Shown: positions 24,841 through 34,379, counted from the first letter of the stretch. The stretch: DNA of 64,000 nucleotides from Bradyrhizobium sp. Ce-3 (GCF_022835695.1 NZ_BQUV01000003.1:434001-498000); one strand, 5' to 3'. Program-made: numbers and translations. The notes: generated by a model from the sequence alone, not told the origin.

Positions 24841-24852
24841 GAAATAATTTTC
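24841..24852. promoter_or_regulatory. AT-rich cys control motif, copy 1
   Basis: gaaataattttc, an imperfect palindrome in the cysD-cysG divergent region. A near-reverse-complement partner, gaaaataatttc, lies 42 bases away, four helical turns. This suggests paired binding of a LysR-type (CysB-like) or Rrf2-type regulator; the regulator is not in the window. Confidence 0.4.
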
Positions 24853-24882
24853 TCTTTGCTGGGCTTGATCGAGAGATAAATA

Positions 24883-24894
24883 GAAAATAATTTC
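24883..24894. promoter_or_regulatory. AT-rich cys control motif, copy 2
   Basis: gaaaataatttc, 34 bases before the cysG ATG. The same 12 bases occur at 11868-11879. Confidence 0.4.
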
Positions 24895-24927
24895 AGTCAA
24901 CCCCCAAATTGGGGAAGCGAGTGTCTG

Positions 24928-26379
24928 ATGCGATATCTGCCGGTGTTTCTGGATCTGCAAAGCGGCAAGGTGCTGCTCGTTGGAGCAGGCGAGCTCGTGC
25001 GCGCCAAGTTGCGGCTGCTTGCGGCTGCCGGCGCCGCGGTTCGCTGGTATGCGACCGACGCCAGTCATGAGCTCGCAGGCATCGCGGCCGAGGACGCCGC
25101 GCGCATCGAGCGCGCCGAGGGCGATCCGCTCGCAGCCGATCTTTCTGACATCATCGCCGTGCTGTGTGCCGGCGCAGGTGACATTGGTGTCGCGATGTCG
25201 GTGCGCGCCAAGGCGATTGGCCTGCCGGTCAACGTGATGGACGATCTCGTGCACTCCACCTTCATCATGCCTGCGATCGTCGATCGCGGCGATGTCGTGG
25301 TCGCGGTCGGCACCGGCGGCACGTCGCCGGTGGTGGCGCGCCGCATCCGCGAGAAGATCGAGGCGGTGCTGCCGGCGCGGATCGGCGATCTCGCCGGTTT
25401 CATCGGTCGCTTCCGCAAGGCAATGCACGCACGCATCGACGAATTTCCGCTGCGCCGCCGCTTCTGGGAGCGCATCGTCGACGGTCCGATCGGCGCGCAG
25501 GTGCTGGCCGGCCGCAACGACGAGGCCGAGCGGGCATTCAACGCGATCACCGATCCCGCTGCGTTCGCGGGCGCTGATATTGAAGGCAAAGCCGTTGGCC
25601 ATGTGACGCTGGTCGGCGCTGGCCCCGGCGATCCCGATCTGCTCACCGTGAAAGCGCTGCGCGCGCTGCAGGATGCCGATGTCGTGTTCTATGACGAATT
25701 GGTGTCGCCTGAGATTCTCGACCGTATCCGGCGCGATGCGTCGCGGATTCCGGTCGGCCGCCGCGTCGGCAAGCCCGGCATCGGCCAGGACGCCATCAAC
25801 CGCCTGATGATCGAGGCGGCGCAGGCGGGCCAGCGCGCGGTGCGGCTCAAGGGCGGCGACCCCTTCATCTTCGGTCGCGGCGGCGAGGAGATCGAGGCGC
25901 TGCGCGACGCCGACGTGGCGTACTCCATCATTCCCGGCATCTCCGCCGGCCTCGGCACGGCCGCGCAGTTCGAAGTGCCGCTGACTTTCCGGCACGAGGC
26001 GCTGCGCATCACCTTCCTCACCGCGCACAAGGCGCGCGATGCCGAAGTCGTCGACTGGTCGGTGCTCACAGACACCAGGATGACCGTCGTGGTCTACATG
26101 GGCATGACTGCGGCGCCTGCGATCCGTGAAGGCATGCTGGCCGCGGGCCGCTCGCCGGAGACGCCGGTCGGCGTGTTCGCGCGCGTGACGCGGCCGGACG
26201 CCAAGGCCGCGGTCGGTACGCTGGCGCGGCTGCCCGAGCTGGTCAAACAGGTCGATGGCGGTCCCGCCGTTCTCATCATCGGCGACGTGGTTGCGCATTC
26301 CGCGCCGTGGAGCCGATCCAACGTCACCCAACTGTTCTCCAACCAGATGTTCTCCGAACTGCTGAAAGCTGCCGAATGA
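24928..26379 (+). CDS. cysG: Siroheme synthase (CysG, trifunctional)
   Basis: A 483-residue fused enzyme. The N-terminal part (1-220) is the precorrin-2 dehydrogenase / sirohydrochlorin ferrochelatase: MRYLPVFLDLQSGKVLLVGAG with the NAD-binding Gly-rich loop, and later VAVGTGGTSPVVARRIREK. The C-terminal part (about 225-480) is uroporphyrinogen III methyltransferase: LVGAGPGDPDLLTVKALRAL, VRLKGGDPFIFGRGGEE, PGISAGLGTA and VVYMGM. It makes the siroheme that the CysI sulfite reductase in the same operon needs. Its stop overlaps the next ATG (ATGA). Confidence 0.96.
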   Translation: MRYLPVFLDLQSGKVLLVGAGELVRAKLRLLAAAGAAVRWYATDASHELAGIAAEDAARIERAEGDPLAADLSDIIAVLCAGAGDIGVAMSVRAKAIGLPVNVMDDLVHSTFIMPAIVDRGDVVVAVGTGGTSPVVARRIREKIEAVLPARIGDLAGFIGRFRKAMHARIDEFPLRRRFWERIVDGPIGAQVLAGRNDEAERAFNAITDPAAFAGADIEGKAVGHVTLVGAGPGDPDLLTVKALRALQDADVVFYDELVSPEILDRIRRDASRIPVGRRVGKPGIGQDAINRLMIEAAQAGQRAVRLKGGDPFIFGRGGEEIEALRDADVAYSIIPGISAGLGTAAQFEVPLTFRHEALRITFLTAHKARDAEVVDWSVLTDTRMTVVVYMGMTAAPAIREGMLAAGRSPETPVGVFARVTRPDAKAAVGTLARLPELVKQVDGGPAVLIIGDVVAHSAPWSRSNVTQLFSNQMFSELLKAAE

Positions 26380-26693
26380 CCTCTCCGCTCGAACAGAAGA
26401 AAATCAGGATCACAGGCCCGTCGGTGGTGACCGCCAACCGCACCTGGGATGGCGCGGTCGTGTACCGCACCGCCAAGCAAGGCTGGTCCACCGAACTTGC
26501 CGATTCCGCGATCGTGAACACCTCCGACGAGGCCCGCGCGCTGTTGGCCGAAGCCACCGCCGACGACGTCGGCGCGGTCGGCCCCTATATCGCGCCGGTC
26601 GAGCTCAAGGACGGCGGCAAGGTCAAGCCCGGCAACCTCCGCGAACATATCCGCGCCAAGGGCGTCACCATCGATCTCCAGGTCCCCGCGTAA
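26376..26693 (+). CDS. DUF2849 family protein
   Basis: A 105-residue soluble protein, no membrane segment or Cys. Visible blocks are GPSVVTANRTWDGAVVYRT, WSTELADSAIVNTSDEARAL and GKVKPGNLREHIRAKG. It matches DUF2849 as I recall, found between cysG and cysI in many alphaproteobacteria. The ATG overlaps the cysG stop, so translation is coupled. A helper in siroheme delivery or sulfite reductase assembly is a fair guess from position only. The start is fixed by the ATGA overlap. Confidence 0.88.
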   Translation: MTSPLEQKKIRITGPSVVTANRTWDGAVVYRTAKQGWSTELADSAIVNTSDEARALLAEATADDVGAVGPYIAPVELKDGGKVKPGNLREHIRAKGVTIDLQVPA

Positions 26694-26720
26694 GGCACGC
26701 CGGCGTAAGGCTCATCGCAC

Positions 26721-28376
26721 ATGTATGCTTATGACGAACTCGACCGCACGCTGATCAACGAGCGTGTTTCGGAATTCCGCGATCAGGTGAAGCGCCGCCT
26801 TTCCGGCGAGCTCACCGAGGACGAATTCAAGATCCTGCGCCTGCAGAACGGCGTGTACCTTCAGCTGCACGCCTACATGTTCCGCGTCGCGATCCCCTAC
26901 GGCACGCTGTCATCGAAGCAGTTGCGCCGGTTCGCCCACGTCGCGCGCCGCTACGACCGCGGCTATGGCCACTTCACCACGCGGCAGAACATCCAGTTCA
27001 ACTGGATCAAGCTCGCCGAGCTGCCGGATGCGCTGGCCGATCTCGCCGAGGTCGGCATCCATGCGATGCAGACTTCCGGCAACAACATGCGCAACGTCAC
27101 CTCGGACCAGTGGGCCGGCGTCGCGCCGGGCGAGATCGAGGATCCGCGGATCTGGTCGGAGCTGATCCGCCAGCACACCACGCTGCATCCGGAATTCTCG
27201 TTCCTGCCGCGCAAGTTCAAGATCGCGATCACCGCTGCCGAGCACGACCGCGCCGCGATCAAGATCCACGACATCGGGCTGCGGTTGCACAAGAACGCCG
27301 ATGGCGAGACCGGCTTCGAGGTGCTGGTCGGCGGCGGCCTCGGCCGTACCCCGTTCATCGCCAAGACCATCAAGCCGTTCGTTCCCGGCCGCGATATCCT
27401 GAGCTACATCGAGGCGATCCTGCGCGTCTACAACCAGTACGGCCGCCGCGACAACATCTACAAGGCGCGCATCAAGATCCTGGTGCACGAGCTCGGCATC
27501 GAGAAGTTCGCCAAGGAAGTCGACGAGGAGTGGAAGGCGATGGGCGATGTCGGGCTGACGCTCGACCACACCGCCATCGAGGAGGTCCGCTCGCGCTTCT
27601 CCTACCCGGCCTACGAAAAGCTGCCGCACATGCCGGACGAGCTGAAGCAGGCCGCGCATGACAAGCTGTTCGAACGCTGGCGCAAGAACTCGGTGTCGGC
27701 GCACAAGGTGCAGGGCTATTCGATCGTGACGCTGTCGCTGAAGCCGGTCGGTGGCCCGCCGGGCGATGCCACCGCCGAGCAGATGGACGCGGTCGCCGAC
27801 CTTGCCGACAAATATTCGTTCGGCGAGATCCGCGTCGGCCACGAGCAGAACCTGGCGCTGCCGCATGTCGCCAAGCGCGACCTGCCGGCCCTGTTCAAGG
27901 CGCTCGACCGGCTCGGCCTCGCGACGCCGAACGTCAATCTGGTGACCGACATCATCGCCTGCCCGGGGCTGGATTACTGCTCGCTGGCCAATGCGCGCTC
28001 GATCCCGATCGCGCAGGAATTGACCCGCCGCTTCGCCAACCACGACACCGCCGACCTGATCGGCCGGCTGCACATCAACATCTCCGGCTGCATCAATGCC
28101 TGCGGCCATCACCATGTCGGCCACATCGGCATTCTCGGCGTCGAGAAGAACGGTGAGGAATTCTATCAGATCACGATCGGCGGCCGCGCCGACGAGAACG
28201 CGCAGTTGGGCACGTTGATCGGCCCGGCCGTTCCCTATGCGGAAGTCGCCGACGTGATTGAAGACATTGTCGAAGCCTATCTCGCGCTGCGCGACCGTCC
28301 CGAGGAATTGTTCGTCGATACGGTGAAGCGTCTGGGCGTCGAGCCTATCAGGGAGCGCGTTTATGCCACTCGTTAA
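26721..28376 (+). CDS. cysI: Sulfite (or nitrite) reductase hemoprotein
   Basis: A 551-residue enzyme with two ferredoxin-like half-domains and two siroheme/4Fe-4S domains. The cluster ligands are visible: C414 and C420 in CPGLDYC, C457 and C461 in GCINAC. The first half has GHFTTRQNIQFNWIKLAELPD. It reduces sulfite to sulfide with six electrons. It overlaps the next gene by 14 bases. The neighbours (cysG, DUF934, cysH) say sulfite rather than nitrite. The form is the ferredoxin-type single subunit; no flavoprotein CysJ is in the window, so electrons likely come from ferredoxin or through DUF934. Confidence 0.94.
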   Translation: MYAYDELDRTLINERVSEFRDQVKRRLSGELTEDEFKILRLQNGVYLQLHAYMFRVAIPYGTLSSKQLRRFAHVARRYDRGYGHFTTRQNIQFNWIKLAELPDALADLAEVGIHAMQTSGNNMRNVTSDQWAGVAPGEIEDPRIWSELIRQHTTLHPEFSFLPRKFKIAITAAEHDRAAIKIHDIGLRLHKNADGETGFEVLVGGGLGRTPFIAKTIKPFVPGRDILSYIEAILRVYNQYGRRDNIYKARIKILVHELGIEKFAKEVDEEWKAMGDVGLTLDHTAIEEVRSRFSYPAYEKLPHMPDELKQAAHDKLFERWRKNSVSAHKVQGYSIVTLSLKPVGGPPGDATAEQMDAVADLADKYSFGEIRVGHEQNLALPHVAKRDLPALFKALDRLGLATPNVNLVTDIIACPGLDYCSLANARSIPIAQELTRRFANHDTADLIGRLHINISGCINACGHHHVGHIGILGVEKNGEEFYQITIGGRADENAQLGTLIGPAVPYAEVADVIEDIVEAYLALRDRPEELFVDTVKRLGVEPIRERVYATR

Positions 28377-28878
28377 GCAGGGTAGAATCACGACTGATCT
28401 GTTCGTGCATGTCGCCGACGGCGCGGAGCTACCGGGCGACGGCGCGGTGCTGGTGACGGCCGAGCGCTTTCTCGCCGATCCGGAGGCGCTGCTGCGCCGG
28501 TCCGGCAAGGTCGGCGTGATCTGGCCGAACAGCCGCAACCTCGAGGAACTGGTGCCGCATCTCGATCGCCTGGCCTCGGTCGCGCTGGTGTTCCCGACCT
28601 TCCGCGACGGCCGTGCCTACAGCCAGGCGCGCCTGCTGCGCGAGCGCTATGGCTATGACGGCGAGCTGCGCGCCACCGGGCAGATCCTGCGCGACCAGTT
28701 CGTGTTCATGACGCGCGCCGGCTTCGACGCTTTCGAGGTGAAGAAGGACGCCGATGCCGACGCCTTCGCCGCGACCATGAAGCGCTATTCGGTGTTCTAC
28801 CAGCCGACCGGCGACGGCCGCGTCACCGCGCTCAACCGCCGCATGCAGCTGCGTCACTCGGAGAGCGCCGGCCAGTGA
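28363..28878 (+). CDS. DUF934 family protein (sulfite-reduction partner)
   Basis: A 171-residue soluble protein of the DUF934 family, which is nearly always encoded between cysI and cysH. Blocks seen: LVTAERFLADPEALLRR, VGVIWPNSRNLEELVPHLDR, VALVFPTFRDGRAYSQARLLRERYG and LRDQFVFMTRAGFDAFE. It overlaps both neighbours (14 bases with cysI, 4 with cysH), so the operon is tightly coupled. The family is annotated elsewhere as an oxidoreductase probably helping sulfite reduction. There is no obvious cofactor motif, so the role remains inference. Confidence 0.9.
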   Translation: MPLVKQGRITTDLFVHVADGAELPGDGAVLVTAERFLADPEALLRRSGKVGVIWPNSRNLEELVPHLDRLASVALVFPTFRDGRAYSQARLLRERYGYDGELRATGQILRDQFVFMTRAGFDAFEVKKDADADAFAATMKRYSVFYQPTGDGRVTALNRRMQLRHSESAGQ

Positions 28879-29603
28879 GCACGCTTGCACCAGAGCTGAC
28901 GGCGCAGCCGAGCGGATTGCCGCCGGCCGATGCGCTGGATCGCGCGCTGCGCACCGCATCGCCGGCCGAGGTGATCGCGGCCGCGTTGAAGACGGTCGGC
29001 CGCGAGAAGCTGGCGTTGGTGTCGTCGTTCGGGACTGAATCGGCCGCGCTGCTCAAGGTGATGGCGGATGTCGATCCGGCGATCCCGGTGGTGTTCCTCG
29101 ACACCGGCTGGCTATTCGAGGAGACGCTGGCCTATCGCGACACGCTGATCAAGACGCTCGGCCTCACCGATGTGCGTTCGATCAAGCCCGACGAGCAGGC
29201 GCTGGCGCGCCAGGATCCGGACCGCGAATTGTGGTTCACCGATCCCGACGCCTGCTGCCGCATCCGCAAGGTCGAGCCGCTGGCGCGCGCGTTGAAGCCG
29301 TTCGCCGGCTGGATCAACGGCCGCAAGCGTTTCCAGGGCGGCGCCCGCGCCGATATCCCTGTCGTCGAGGCCGACGGCATCAGGCTGAAATTCAATCCGT
29401 TCGCCCACGTCTCGCGCGAGGAGATCGAGGCGATCTACGCGCTCGGCAAGCTGCCGCCGCATCCACTTGTCGCATCGGGATATCAGTCGGTCGGGTGTAT
29501 GCCTTGCTCGAGCCGGTCTTCTGCCGGCGAGGATGCGCGCGACGGCCGCTGGCGTGGCCGCGCCAAGACGGAGTGCGGCATCCATACGATGAAGATGTCG
29601 TAG
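28875..29603 (+). CDS. cysH: Adenylylsulfate (APS) reductase, 4Fe-4S type
   Basis: A 242-residue cytoplasmic enzyme that reduces APS to sulfite with thioredoxin. The PP-loop region is LVSSFGTESAALLKVM, followed by FLDTGWLFEETLAYRD. Cys127-Cys128 (DACCRIRK) and Cys208/Cys211 (GCMPC) are the four cluster ligands that mark the assimilatory APS reductases and are absent from classical PAPS reductases. The catalytic Cys is in ECGIH (C234). It closes the cysG operon and overlaps DUF934 by four bases. A 13-base-pair stem-loop follows 25 bases later. Confidence 0.94.
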   Translation: MSTLAPELTAQPSGLPPADALDRALRTASPAEVIAAALKTVGREKLALVSSFGTESAALLKVMADVDPAIPVVFLDTGWLFEETLAYRDTLIKTLGLTDVRSIKPDEQALARQDPDRELWFTDPDACCRIRKVEPLARALKPFAGWINGRKRFQGGARADIPVVEADGIRLKFNPFAHVSREEIEAIYALGKLPPHPLVASGYQSVGCMPCSSRSSAGEDARDGRWRGRAKTECGIHTMKMS

Positions 29604-29628
29604 AACACGATCCTGCTCAAACAAGCGC

Positions 29629-29658
29629 CAGATCGCGATGACGGTTCATCGCGATCTG
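29629..29658. terminator. Strong stem-loop after cysH
   Basis: cagatcgcgatga (29629-29641) pairs perfectly with tcatcgcgatctg (29646-29658), loop cggt. There is no T-run, so it may be a Rho-linked end, an mRNA 3' stabiliser, or a mobile palindrome. It separates the reduction operon from the sulfate import operon. Confidence 0.55.
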
Positions 29659-29814
29659 ACGACGCGACAAAGCCTTCGCAGGGTGGCGCCTTCGTAGCAC
29701 AAGCGCGCTGCGGCGCTGAAAACAAAGAAAACCGGTTTCGTTGACTTAAGACCACTTCACCGTGAGTTATGTCTTGCATGTTCCCTGACATTTTCAGGTT
29801 GAATGGAGACAGAA

Positions 29815-30804
29815 ATGATCCGTCGTATCCTGCCGCTGGTTGCGGGATTGTTGTGGGCGAGCTCGGTCTTTGCGGCCGACGTTTCGCTGCTCAACGTATC
29901 CTACGATCCGACTCGCGAGCTCTACGTTGATTTCAACAAGGCGTTCGCCGCGGCCTATCAGAAGGACACCGGCAAGAGCGTCGAGATCAAGCAGTCGCAT
30001 GGCGGCTCGGGCTCGCAGGCGCGCTCGGTGATCGACGGCTTGCAGGCGGACATCGTCACGCTGGCGCTGGCCTATGACATCGATGCGATCGCCGGCAAGG
30101 GGCTTCTGGCAGCGGATTGGCAGAAGCGGCTGCCGCTTAACGCCTCGCCCTATACCTCGACCATCGTGTTCCTGGTGCGCAAGGGCAACCCCAAGGGCAT
30201 CAAGGATTGGGACGATCTGATCAAGCCCGGCGTCGCCGTGATCACGCCGAACCCGAAGACCTCGGGCGGTGCGCGCTGGAACTATCTGGCGGCCTGGGGC
30301 TATGCACAGAAGAAGTTTGGCTCTGCCGACAAGGCGAAGAAGTTCGTCGGCGACCTCTATCAGAACGTTCCGGTGCTCGACACCGGCGCGCGTGGCTCGA
30401 CCGTCACCTTCGTCGAGCGCGGCGTCGGCGACGTGCTGCTGGCCTGGGAAAACGAAGCCTTCCTGGCACTGCGCGAATTTGGCGCGGACAAGTTCGAGAT
30501 CGTGGCGCCGCCGCAGTCGATCCTCGCCGAGCCGCCGGTTGCCGTGGTTGACAGCGTCGCCGACAAGAAGGGCACCCGCGCCGTCGCCGAGGCGTATCTG
30601 AAATACTGGTACACCAAGGAAGGCCAGGAGATCGCCGCGCGCAACTCCTACCGGCCGCGCGATGCCGAGATCGCCAAGGAGTACGAAAAATCCTTCGCCA
30701 AGGTCGAACTTTTCACCATCGACGACGTTTTCGGTGGTTGGACCAAGGCGCAGAAGGAGCACTTCGCCGAGGGCGGCATCTTCGATCAGATCTACAAGAA
30801 CTGA
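29815..30804 (+). CDS. sbp: Sulfate ABC transporter, periplasmic binding protein
   Basis: A 329-residue exported protein: signal peptide [20 protein letters not shown], cleaved near 20, then a two-lobe binding protein. The family signature is visible: [13 protein letters not shown] at the start of the mature part, [46 protein letters not shown] and [14 protein letters not shown]. It binds sulfate or thiosulfate and hands it to CysT/CysW. ATG 29815 has GGAGAC upstream; the frame extends four codons earlier. It heads the import operon. Confidence 0.95.
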   Translation: MIRRILPLVAGLLWASSVFAADVSLLNVSYDPTRELYVDFNKAFAAAYQKDTGKSVEIKQSHGGSGSQARSVIDGLQADIVTLALAYDIDAIAGKGLLAADWQKRLPLNASPYTSTIVFLVRKGNPKGIKDWDDLIKPGVAVITPNPKTSGGARWNYLAAWGYAQKKFGSADKAKKFVGDLYQNVPVLDTGARGSTVTFVERGVGDVLLAWENEAFLALREFGADKFEIVAPPQSILAEPPVAVVDSVADKKGTRAVAEAYLKYWYTKEGQEIAARNSYRPRDAEIAKEYEKSFAKVELFTIDDVFGGWTKAQKEHFAEGGIFDQIYKN

Positions 30805-30819
30805 TCGGCGGGGGGACAG

Positions 30820-31656
30820 GTGACTATAGCGGTTGCACGGCGCAGCACTTTGCCGGGGTTCGGTCTCACCATGGGACTGACCCTGACATGGCTCTCCGTT
30901 ATCATCCTGATTCCGCTGGCCGCGCTGTTCCTCAAGACGTTCGAGCTCAGCCTCGACCAGTTCTGGGGCATCGTCACCAGCCGCCGCACCCTGAACGCCC
31001 TGAAGATTTCGTTCGGGCTTTCGTTTGCGGCTGCCTGCGTCAATCTGGTGATGGGCACCATCATCGTCTGGGCGCTGGTGCGCTACCGCTTTCCGGGCCG
31101 GCGGCTGTTCGACGCCATCGTCGATATTCCGTTTGCCTTGCCGACCGCGGTCGCGGGCGTCGCGCTGACGCAGCTGTTCGCCCAGAAGGGCTGGCTCGGC
31201 GCGCCGCTCGCCGAACTCGGCATCAAGGTCGCGTTCACGCCGATCGGCATCTTCATCGCGATGATCTTCATCGGCATTCCATTCGTGGTGCGCACGGTGC
31301 AGCCGGTGCTGATCGATCTCGATCCCGAGATCGAGGAAGCCGCGGCGAGCCTGGGAGCCAACCGCTGGCACACCGTGTTTCGCGTCATCCTGCCGAGTTT
31401 GATTCCGGCGCTGCTTACCGGCTTCGCGCTGGCCTTCGCCCGCGCCATCGGTGAATACGGCTCGGTGATCTTCATTGCGGGCAATCTGCCCAATGTCTCC
31501 GAGATCGCGCCGCTGTTGATCGTGATCCGGTTGTCCGAATTCCGCTATGCCGACGCCACCGCAATCGCGGTCGTGATGCTGGTGGCCTCGTTCCTGATCA
31601 TCTTCCTGATCAACCGCCTGCAGCGCTGGGCGCAAGCCCGCATCCCCGTGCATTGA
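30820..31656 (+). CDS. cysT: Sulfate ABC transporter permease CysT
   Basis: A 278-residue inner-membrane permease with six predicted helices. It shows the sulfate-permease opening LPGFGLTMGLTLTWLSVIIL, FALPTAVAGVALTQLF and the EAA loop (EEAAASLGANRWHTVFRVI) that contacts the ATPase CysA. It starts with GTG 15 bases after the sbp stop, with a G-rich binding site in front. It pairs with CysW. Confidence 0.95.
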   Translation: MTIAVARRSTLPGFGLTMGLTLTWLSVIILIPLAALFLKTFELSLDQFWGIVTSRRTLNALKISFGLSFAAACVNLVMGTIIVWALVRYRFPGRRLFDAIVDIPFALPTAVAGVALTQLFAQKGWLGAPLAELGIKVAFTPIGIFIAMIFIGIPFVVRTVQPVLIDLDPEIEEAAASLGANRWHTVFRVILPSLIPALLTGFALAFARAIGEYGSVIFIAGNLPNVSEIAPLLIVIRLSEFRYADATAIAVVMLVASFLIIFLINRLQRWAQARIPVH

Positions 31657-31665
31657 GGTCTTGAG

Positions 31666-32628
31666 ATGTCGATGCAGACGGGATTGGCGACCTCGACGAC
31701 GCAGCTGCGGACCTACGCGCCCGCGACCGATGTCAGCGTTGCGGCGCCGGCGCCGCGGCTCGAGATCGCGCGCGCGGAGCCGGGCACGGCGCAGCGCAAT
31801 CTGCGCACCGAGCCGGGCCCGATCCGCTTCATCATCATCGCGCTCGCGATCGCCTTCCTCAGCGTGTTCGTCGTGCTGCCGCTGGTGGTCGTGTTTGCGT
31901 CGGCGCTCTCGAAAGGTGTCGTCGCCTATGTCGCGGCGCTGGCCGAGCCCGAGGCGCTCGCCGCGATCAAGCTGACGCTCCTGATCGCCGCGATCTCGGT
32001 CACGCTTAACCTCGTGTTCGGCGTGGTCGCAGCCTGGGCGATCTCGAAATTCGAGTTCACCGGCAAGACCTTCCTGATCACGCTGATCGACCTGCCGTTC
32101 TCAGTGTCACCCGTGATCTCGGGCCTGGTCTTCGTGCTGCTGTTCGGCGCCCAGGGCTATTTCGGGCCCTGGCTGCAGGCCCACAACGTCCACGTCCTGT
32201 TCGCGGTGCCCGGCATCGCGCTGGCGACGATCTTCGTCACCTTCCCGTTCGTGGCGCGCGCGCTGATCCCGCTGATGCAGGAACAGGGCACCCAGGAAGA
32301 GGAGGCGGCAATCTCGCTCGGCGCGTCCGGCCTGCAGACCTTCTTCCGCGTCACGCTGCCCAACATCAAATGGGGCCTGCTCTACGGCGTCCTGCTCTGC
32401 AACGCGCGCGCGATGGGTGAATTCGGCGCCGTGTCGGTGGTCTCCGGCCACATCCGCGGCGAGACCAACACGATGCCGCTGCTGGTCGAGATTCTCTACA
32501 ACGAATATCAGTTCGTCGCGTCGTTCGCGATCGCATCGCTGCTCGCGATGCTGGCGCTGATCACGCTGGTGGCGAAGACCGTTCTCGAGCGGCGGCTCGA
32601 CGAGGCAGAGGTGCCCGATGGCGATTGA
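31666..32628 (+). CDS. cysW: Sulfate ABC transporter permease CysW
   Basis: A 320-residue membrane permease, the partner of CysT. After an unusually long polar N-terminal leader of about 55 residues (typical CysW is nearer 290), it has six helices with [40 protein letters not shown] and the EAA loop [18 protein letters not shown]. It starts nine bases after cysT and overlaps cysA by 11 bases. Confidence 0.95.
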   Translation: MSMQTGLATSTTQLRTYAPATDVSVAAPAPRLEIARAEPGTAQRNLRTEPGPIRFIIIALAIAFLSVFVVLPLVVVFASALSKGVVAYVAALAEPEALAAIKLTLLIAAISVTLNLVFGVVAAWAISKFEFTGKTFLITLIDLPFSVSPVISGLVFVLLFGAQGYFGPWLQAHNVHVLFAVPGIALATIFVTFPFVARALIPLMQEQGTQEEEAAISLGASGLQTFFRVTLPNIKWGLLYGVLLCNARAMGEFGAVSVVSGHIRGETNTMPLLVEILYNEYQFVASFAIASLLAMLALITLVAKTVLERRLDEAEVPDGD

Positions 32629-33667
32629 AGTCAGGAATATCGTAAAGACGTTCGGCAGCTTTGCCGCGCTCGACAATGTCGATCTCAAGGTCGCCGATGG
32701 CGAGCTCCTGGCGCTGCTCGGCCCGTCCGGCTCCGGCAAGACCACGCTGCTGCGGATCATCGCGGGGCTGGACTGGCCCGACTCCGGCGAGGTCGCGATC
32801 GACGGCGAGAACGCGCTGTCGCGCGGCGCCAGCGAGCGTCAGGTCGGCTTCGTGTTCCAGCACTACGCGCTGTTCCGCCACATGACGGTGTTCGAGAACG
32901 TCGCGTTCGGCCTGCGCGTGCAGCCGCGCGCGATCCGCAAGGACGAGGCGACGATCCGCGCCCGCGTCAAGAACCTGCTCGATCTGGTGCAGCTCGACTG
33001 GCTCGCCAACCGCTATCCGAGCCAATTGTCGGGCGGCCAGCGTCAGCGCATCGCCTTGGCGCGTGCGCTTGCGATCGAGCCGCGCATCCTGCTGCTCGAC
33101 GAGCCGTTCGGCGCGCTCGATGCCAAGGTGCGCAAGGAGCTCCGGCAATGGCTGCGCTCGCTGCACAACGAGATCCACGTCACCTCGATCTTCGTTACCC
33201 ACGACCAGGAGGAGGCGCTCGAGGTCGCCAACCGCGTCGTTGTGATGGACAAGGGCAGGATCGAGCAGATCGGCTCGCCCGGCGAGGTCTATGACAATCC
33301 GGCGACCGCCTTCGTGCACGGCTTCATCGGCGAATCCATCGTGCTGCCGGTCGATGTCGCCGGCGATGCGGTGCGGCTCGACGGCCGTCCGTTGAACATT
33401 CCGGCGCTGGGCGCCGCGTCCGGTGCGGCCAAGCTGTTCGTCCGCCGCCACGACATGGCGGTCGGTCCGGCCGGAACCGGGGCGCTGGAAGGCGCCATCC
33501 GGCATGTCCGGTCGTTCGGTCCGATCCAGCGCGCCGAGGTGGCGCTGTCGGGCAGCGAGGGCAAGACCGTGATCGAGATCGACGCCCCCCGCGACCGCGA
33601 GCTGCAAGCCGGCGAGATCGTCTCGCTGCAGCCCCGCCGCTACCGGATCTTTGCCGCCCAGGAGTAG
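32618..33667 (+). CDS. cysA: Sulfate ABC transporter ATP-binding protein CysA
   Basis: A 349-residue ATPase. Walker A is GPSGSGKTT (35-43), the Q-loop is in [11 protein letters not shown], the signature is LSGGQRQR, Walker B is [13 protein letters not shown] and the switch His is in [13 protein letters not shown]-terminal TOBE-like regulatory domain follows (about 235-349), as in the sulfate and molybdate importers. It powers CysTW. It overlaps the end of cysW and is the last gene of the import operon. Confidence 0.96.
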   Translation: MAIEVRNIVKTFGSFAALDNVDLKVADGELLALLGPSGSGKTTLLRIIAGLDWPDSGEVAIDGENALSRGASERQVGFVFQHYALFRHMTVFENVAFGLRVQPRAIRKDEATIRARVKNLLDLVQLDWLANRYPSQLSGGQRQRIALARALAIEPRILLLDEPFGALDAKVRKELRQWLRSLHNEIHVTSIFVTHDQEEALEVANRVVVMDKGRIEQIGSPGEVYDNPATAFVHGFIGESIVLPVDVAGDAVRLDGRPLNIPALGAASGAAKLFVRRHDMAVGPAGTGALEGAIRHVRSFGPIQRAEVALSGSEGKTVIEIDAPRDRELQAGEIVSLQPRRYRIFAAQE

Positions 33668-33680
33668 GGCTGTAGGTCTC

Positions 33681-33766
33681 GTAGCCCGGATGAAGCGCAG
33701 CGAAATCCGGGACTTCGCGCCGCGGATCGACTGTTCCCGGATTGCGCTCCGCTCCATCCGGGCTAC
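33681..33766. repeat. Palindromic intergenic repeat, family B, copy 1
   Basis: Bounded by gtagcccggatg and catccgggctac, with inner words agcgcagcgaaatccggg and cccggattgcgctccgctcc. A second copy in inverted sense is at 45779-45865. It lies 13 bases after cysA. Confidence 0.85.
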
Positions 33767-33881
33767 CGGGCCACGGCTACGCGAGTCCGGTGGCTATTGC
33801 TGGCCAAAAGTTAGCCCCTGTTCACCATTCAGCCACGGTTGGTATGCAACAACGGCGGGCCAACCTTGGGGGTCTTCAATA

Positions 33882-34379
33882 GTGAAACGGACGACGGTCG
33901 CCCTGTTCGGGCTTCTGGTGCTTGCCGGCTGCGGCACGGACACCAAAATCCCGGAAGAACCGGCCATGTATCTCAACATGGCGCAGCCCGGCGCCGTGCT
34001 CGACAGCCAGGCGGCGGCGATCATGTTTTCGCAATACCGCCAGAACAATGGCCTCGGCACCGTCGTGGTCGATCCCGACCTGACCAAGCTCGCCGAGCAG
34101 CAGTCGCAGGCGATGGCCGCCCGCAACAAGATGGACCATGACGTGAAGGCCCCGCTCGGCAAGCGGCTGGAGGCCGGCGGCTATCCGGCAACGGTCGCGG
34201 TCGAGAACATCTCGGCCGGCTATCATACGCTGGCGGAAGCCTTTTCGGGCTGGCGCGATTCACCGCCGCACAAGGCCAATATGCTCAAGAGCGGTGTCAC
34301 AAAAATGGGCATCGCCGCTGTCTATGCTCCGAATACCAAATACAAGGTGTTCTGGACGCTCATTTTGGCGGCAACCTGA
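33882..34379 (+). CDS. CAP/SCP-domain lipoprotein
   Basis: A 165-residue exported lipoprotein. The start is GTG 33882: KRTTVALFGLLVLAGC is a lipoprotein signal with lipobox LAGC, the Cys becoming residue 1 of the mature form. A CAP (SCP/PR-1-like) domain follows: FSQYRQNNGLGTVVVDPDLTKLA, NKMDHDVKAPLGKRL, VAVENISAGYHTLAEAFSGW and DSPPHKANMLKSGVTKMGIA, which carry the conserved His and Glu residues. The role in bacteria is unclear. It is probably anchored in the outer membrane. The longer frame upstream runs through the family B repeat and is not coding. Confidence 0.88.
   Translation: MKRTTVALFGLLVLAGCGTDTKIPEEPAMYLNMAQPGAVLDSQAAAIMFSQYRQNNGLGTVVVDPDLTKLAEQQSQAMAARNKMDHDVKAPLGKRLEAGGYPATVAVENISAGYHTLAEAFSGWRDSPPHKANMLKSGVTKMGIAAVYAPNTKYKVFWTLILAAT

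Noticed and set aside
29794-31653. 619-residue frame antisense to sbp-cysT
   Set aside because: Same shadow effect; the sense strand carries clear family motifs.
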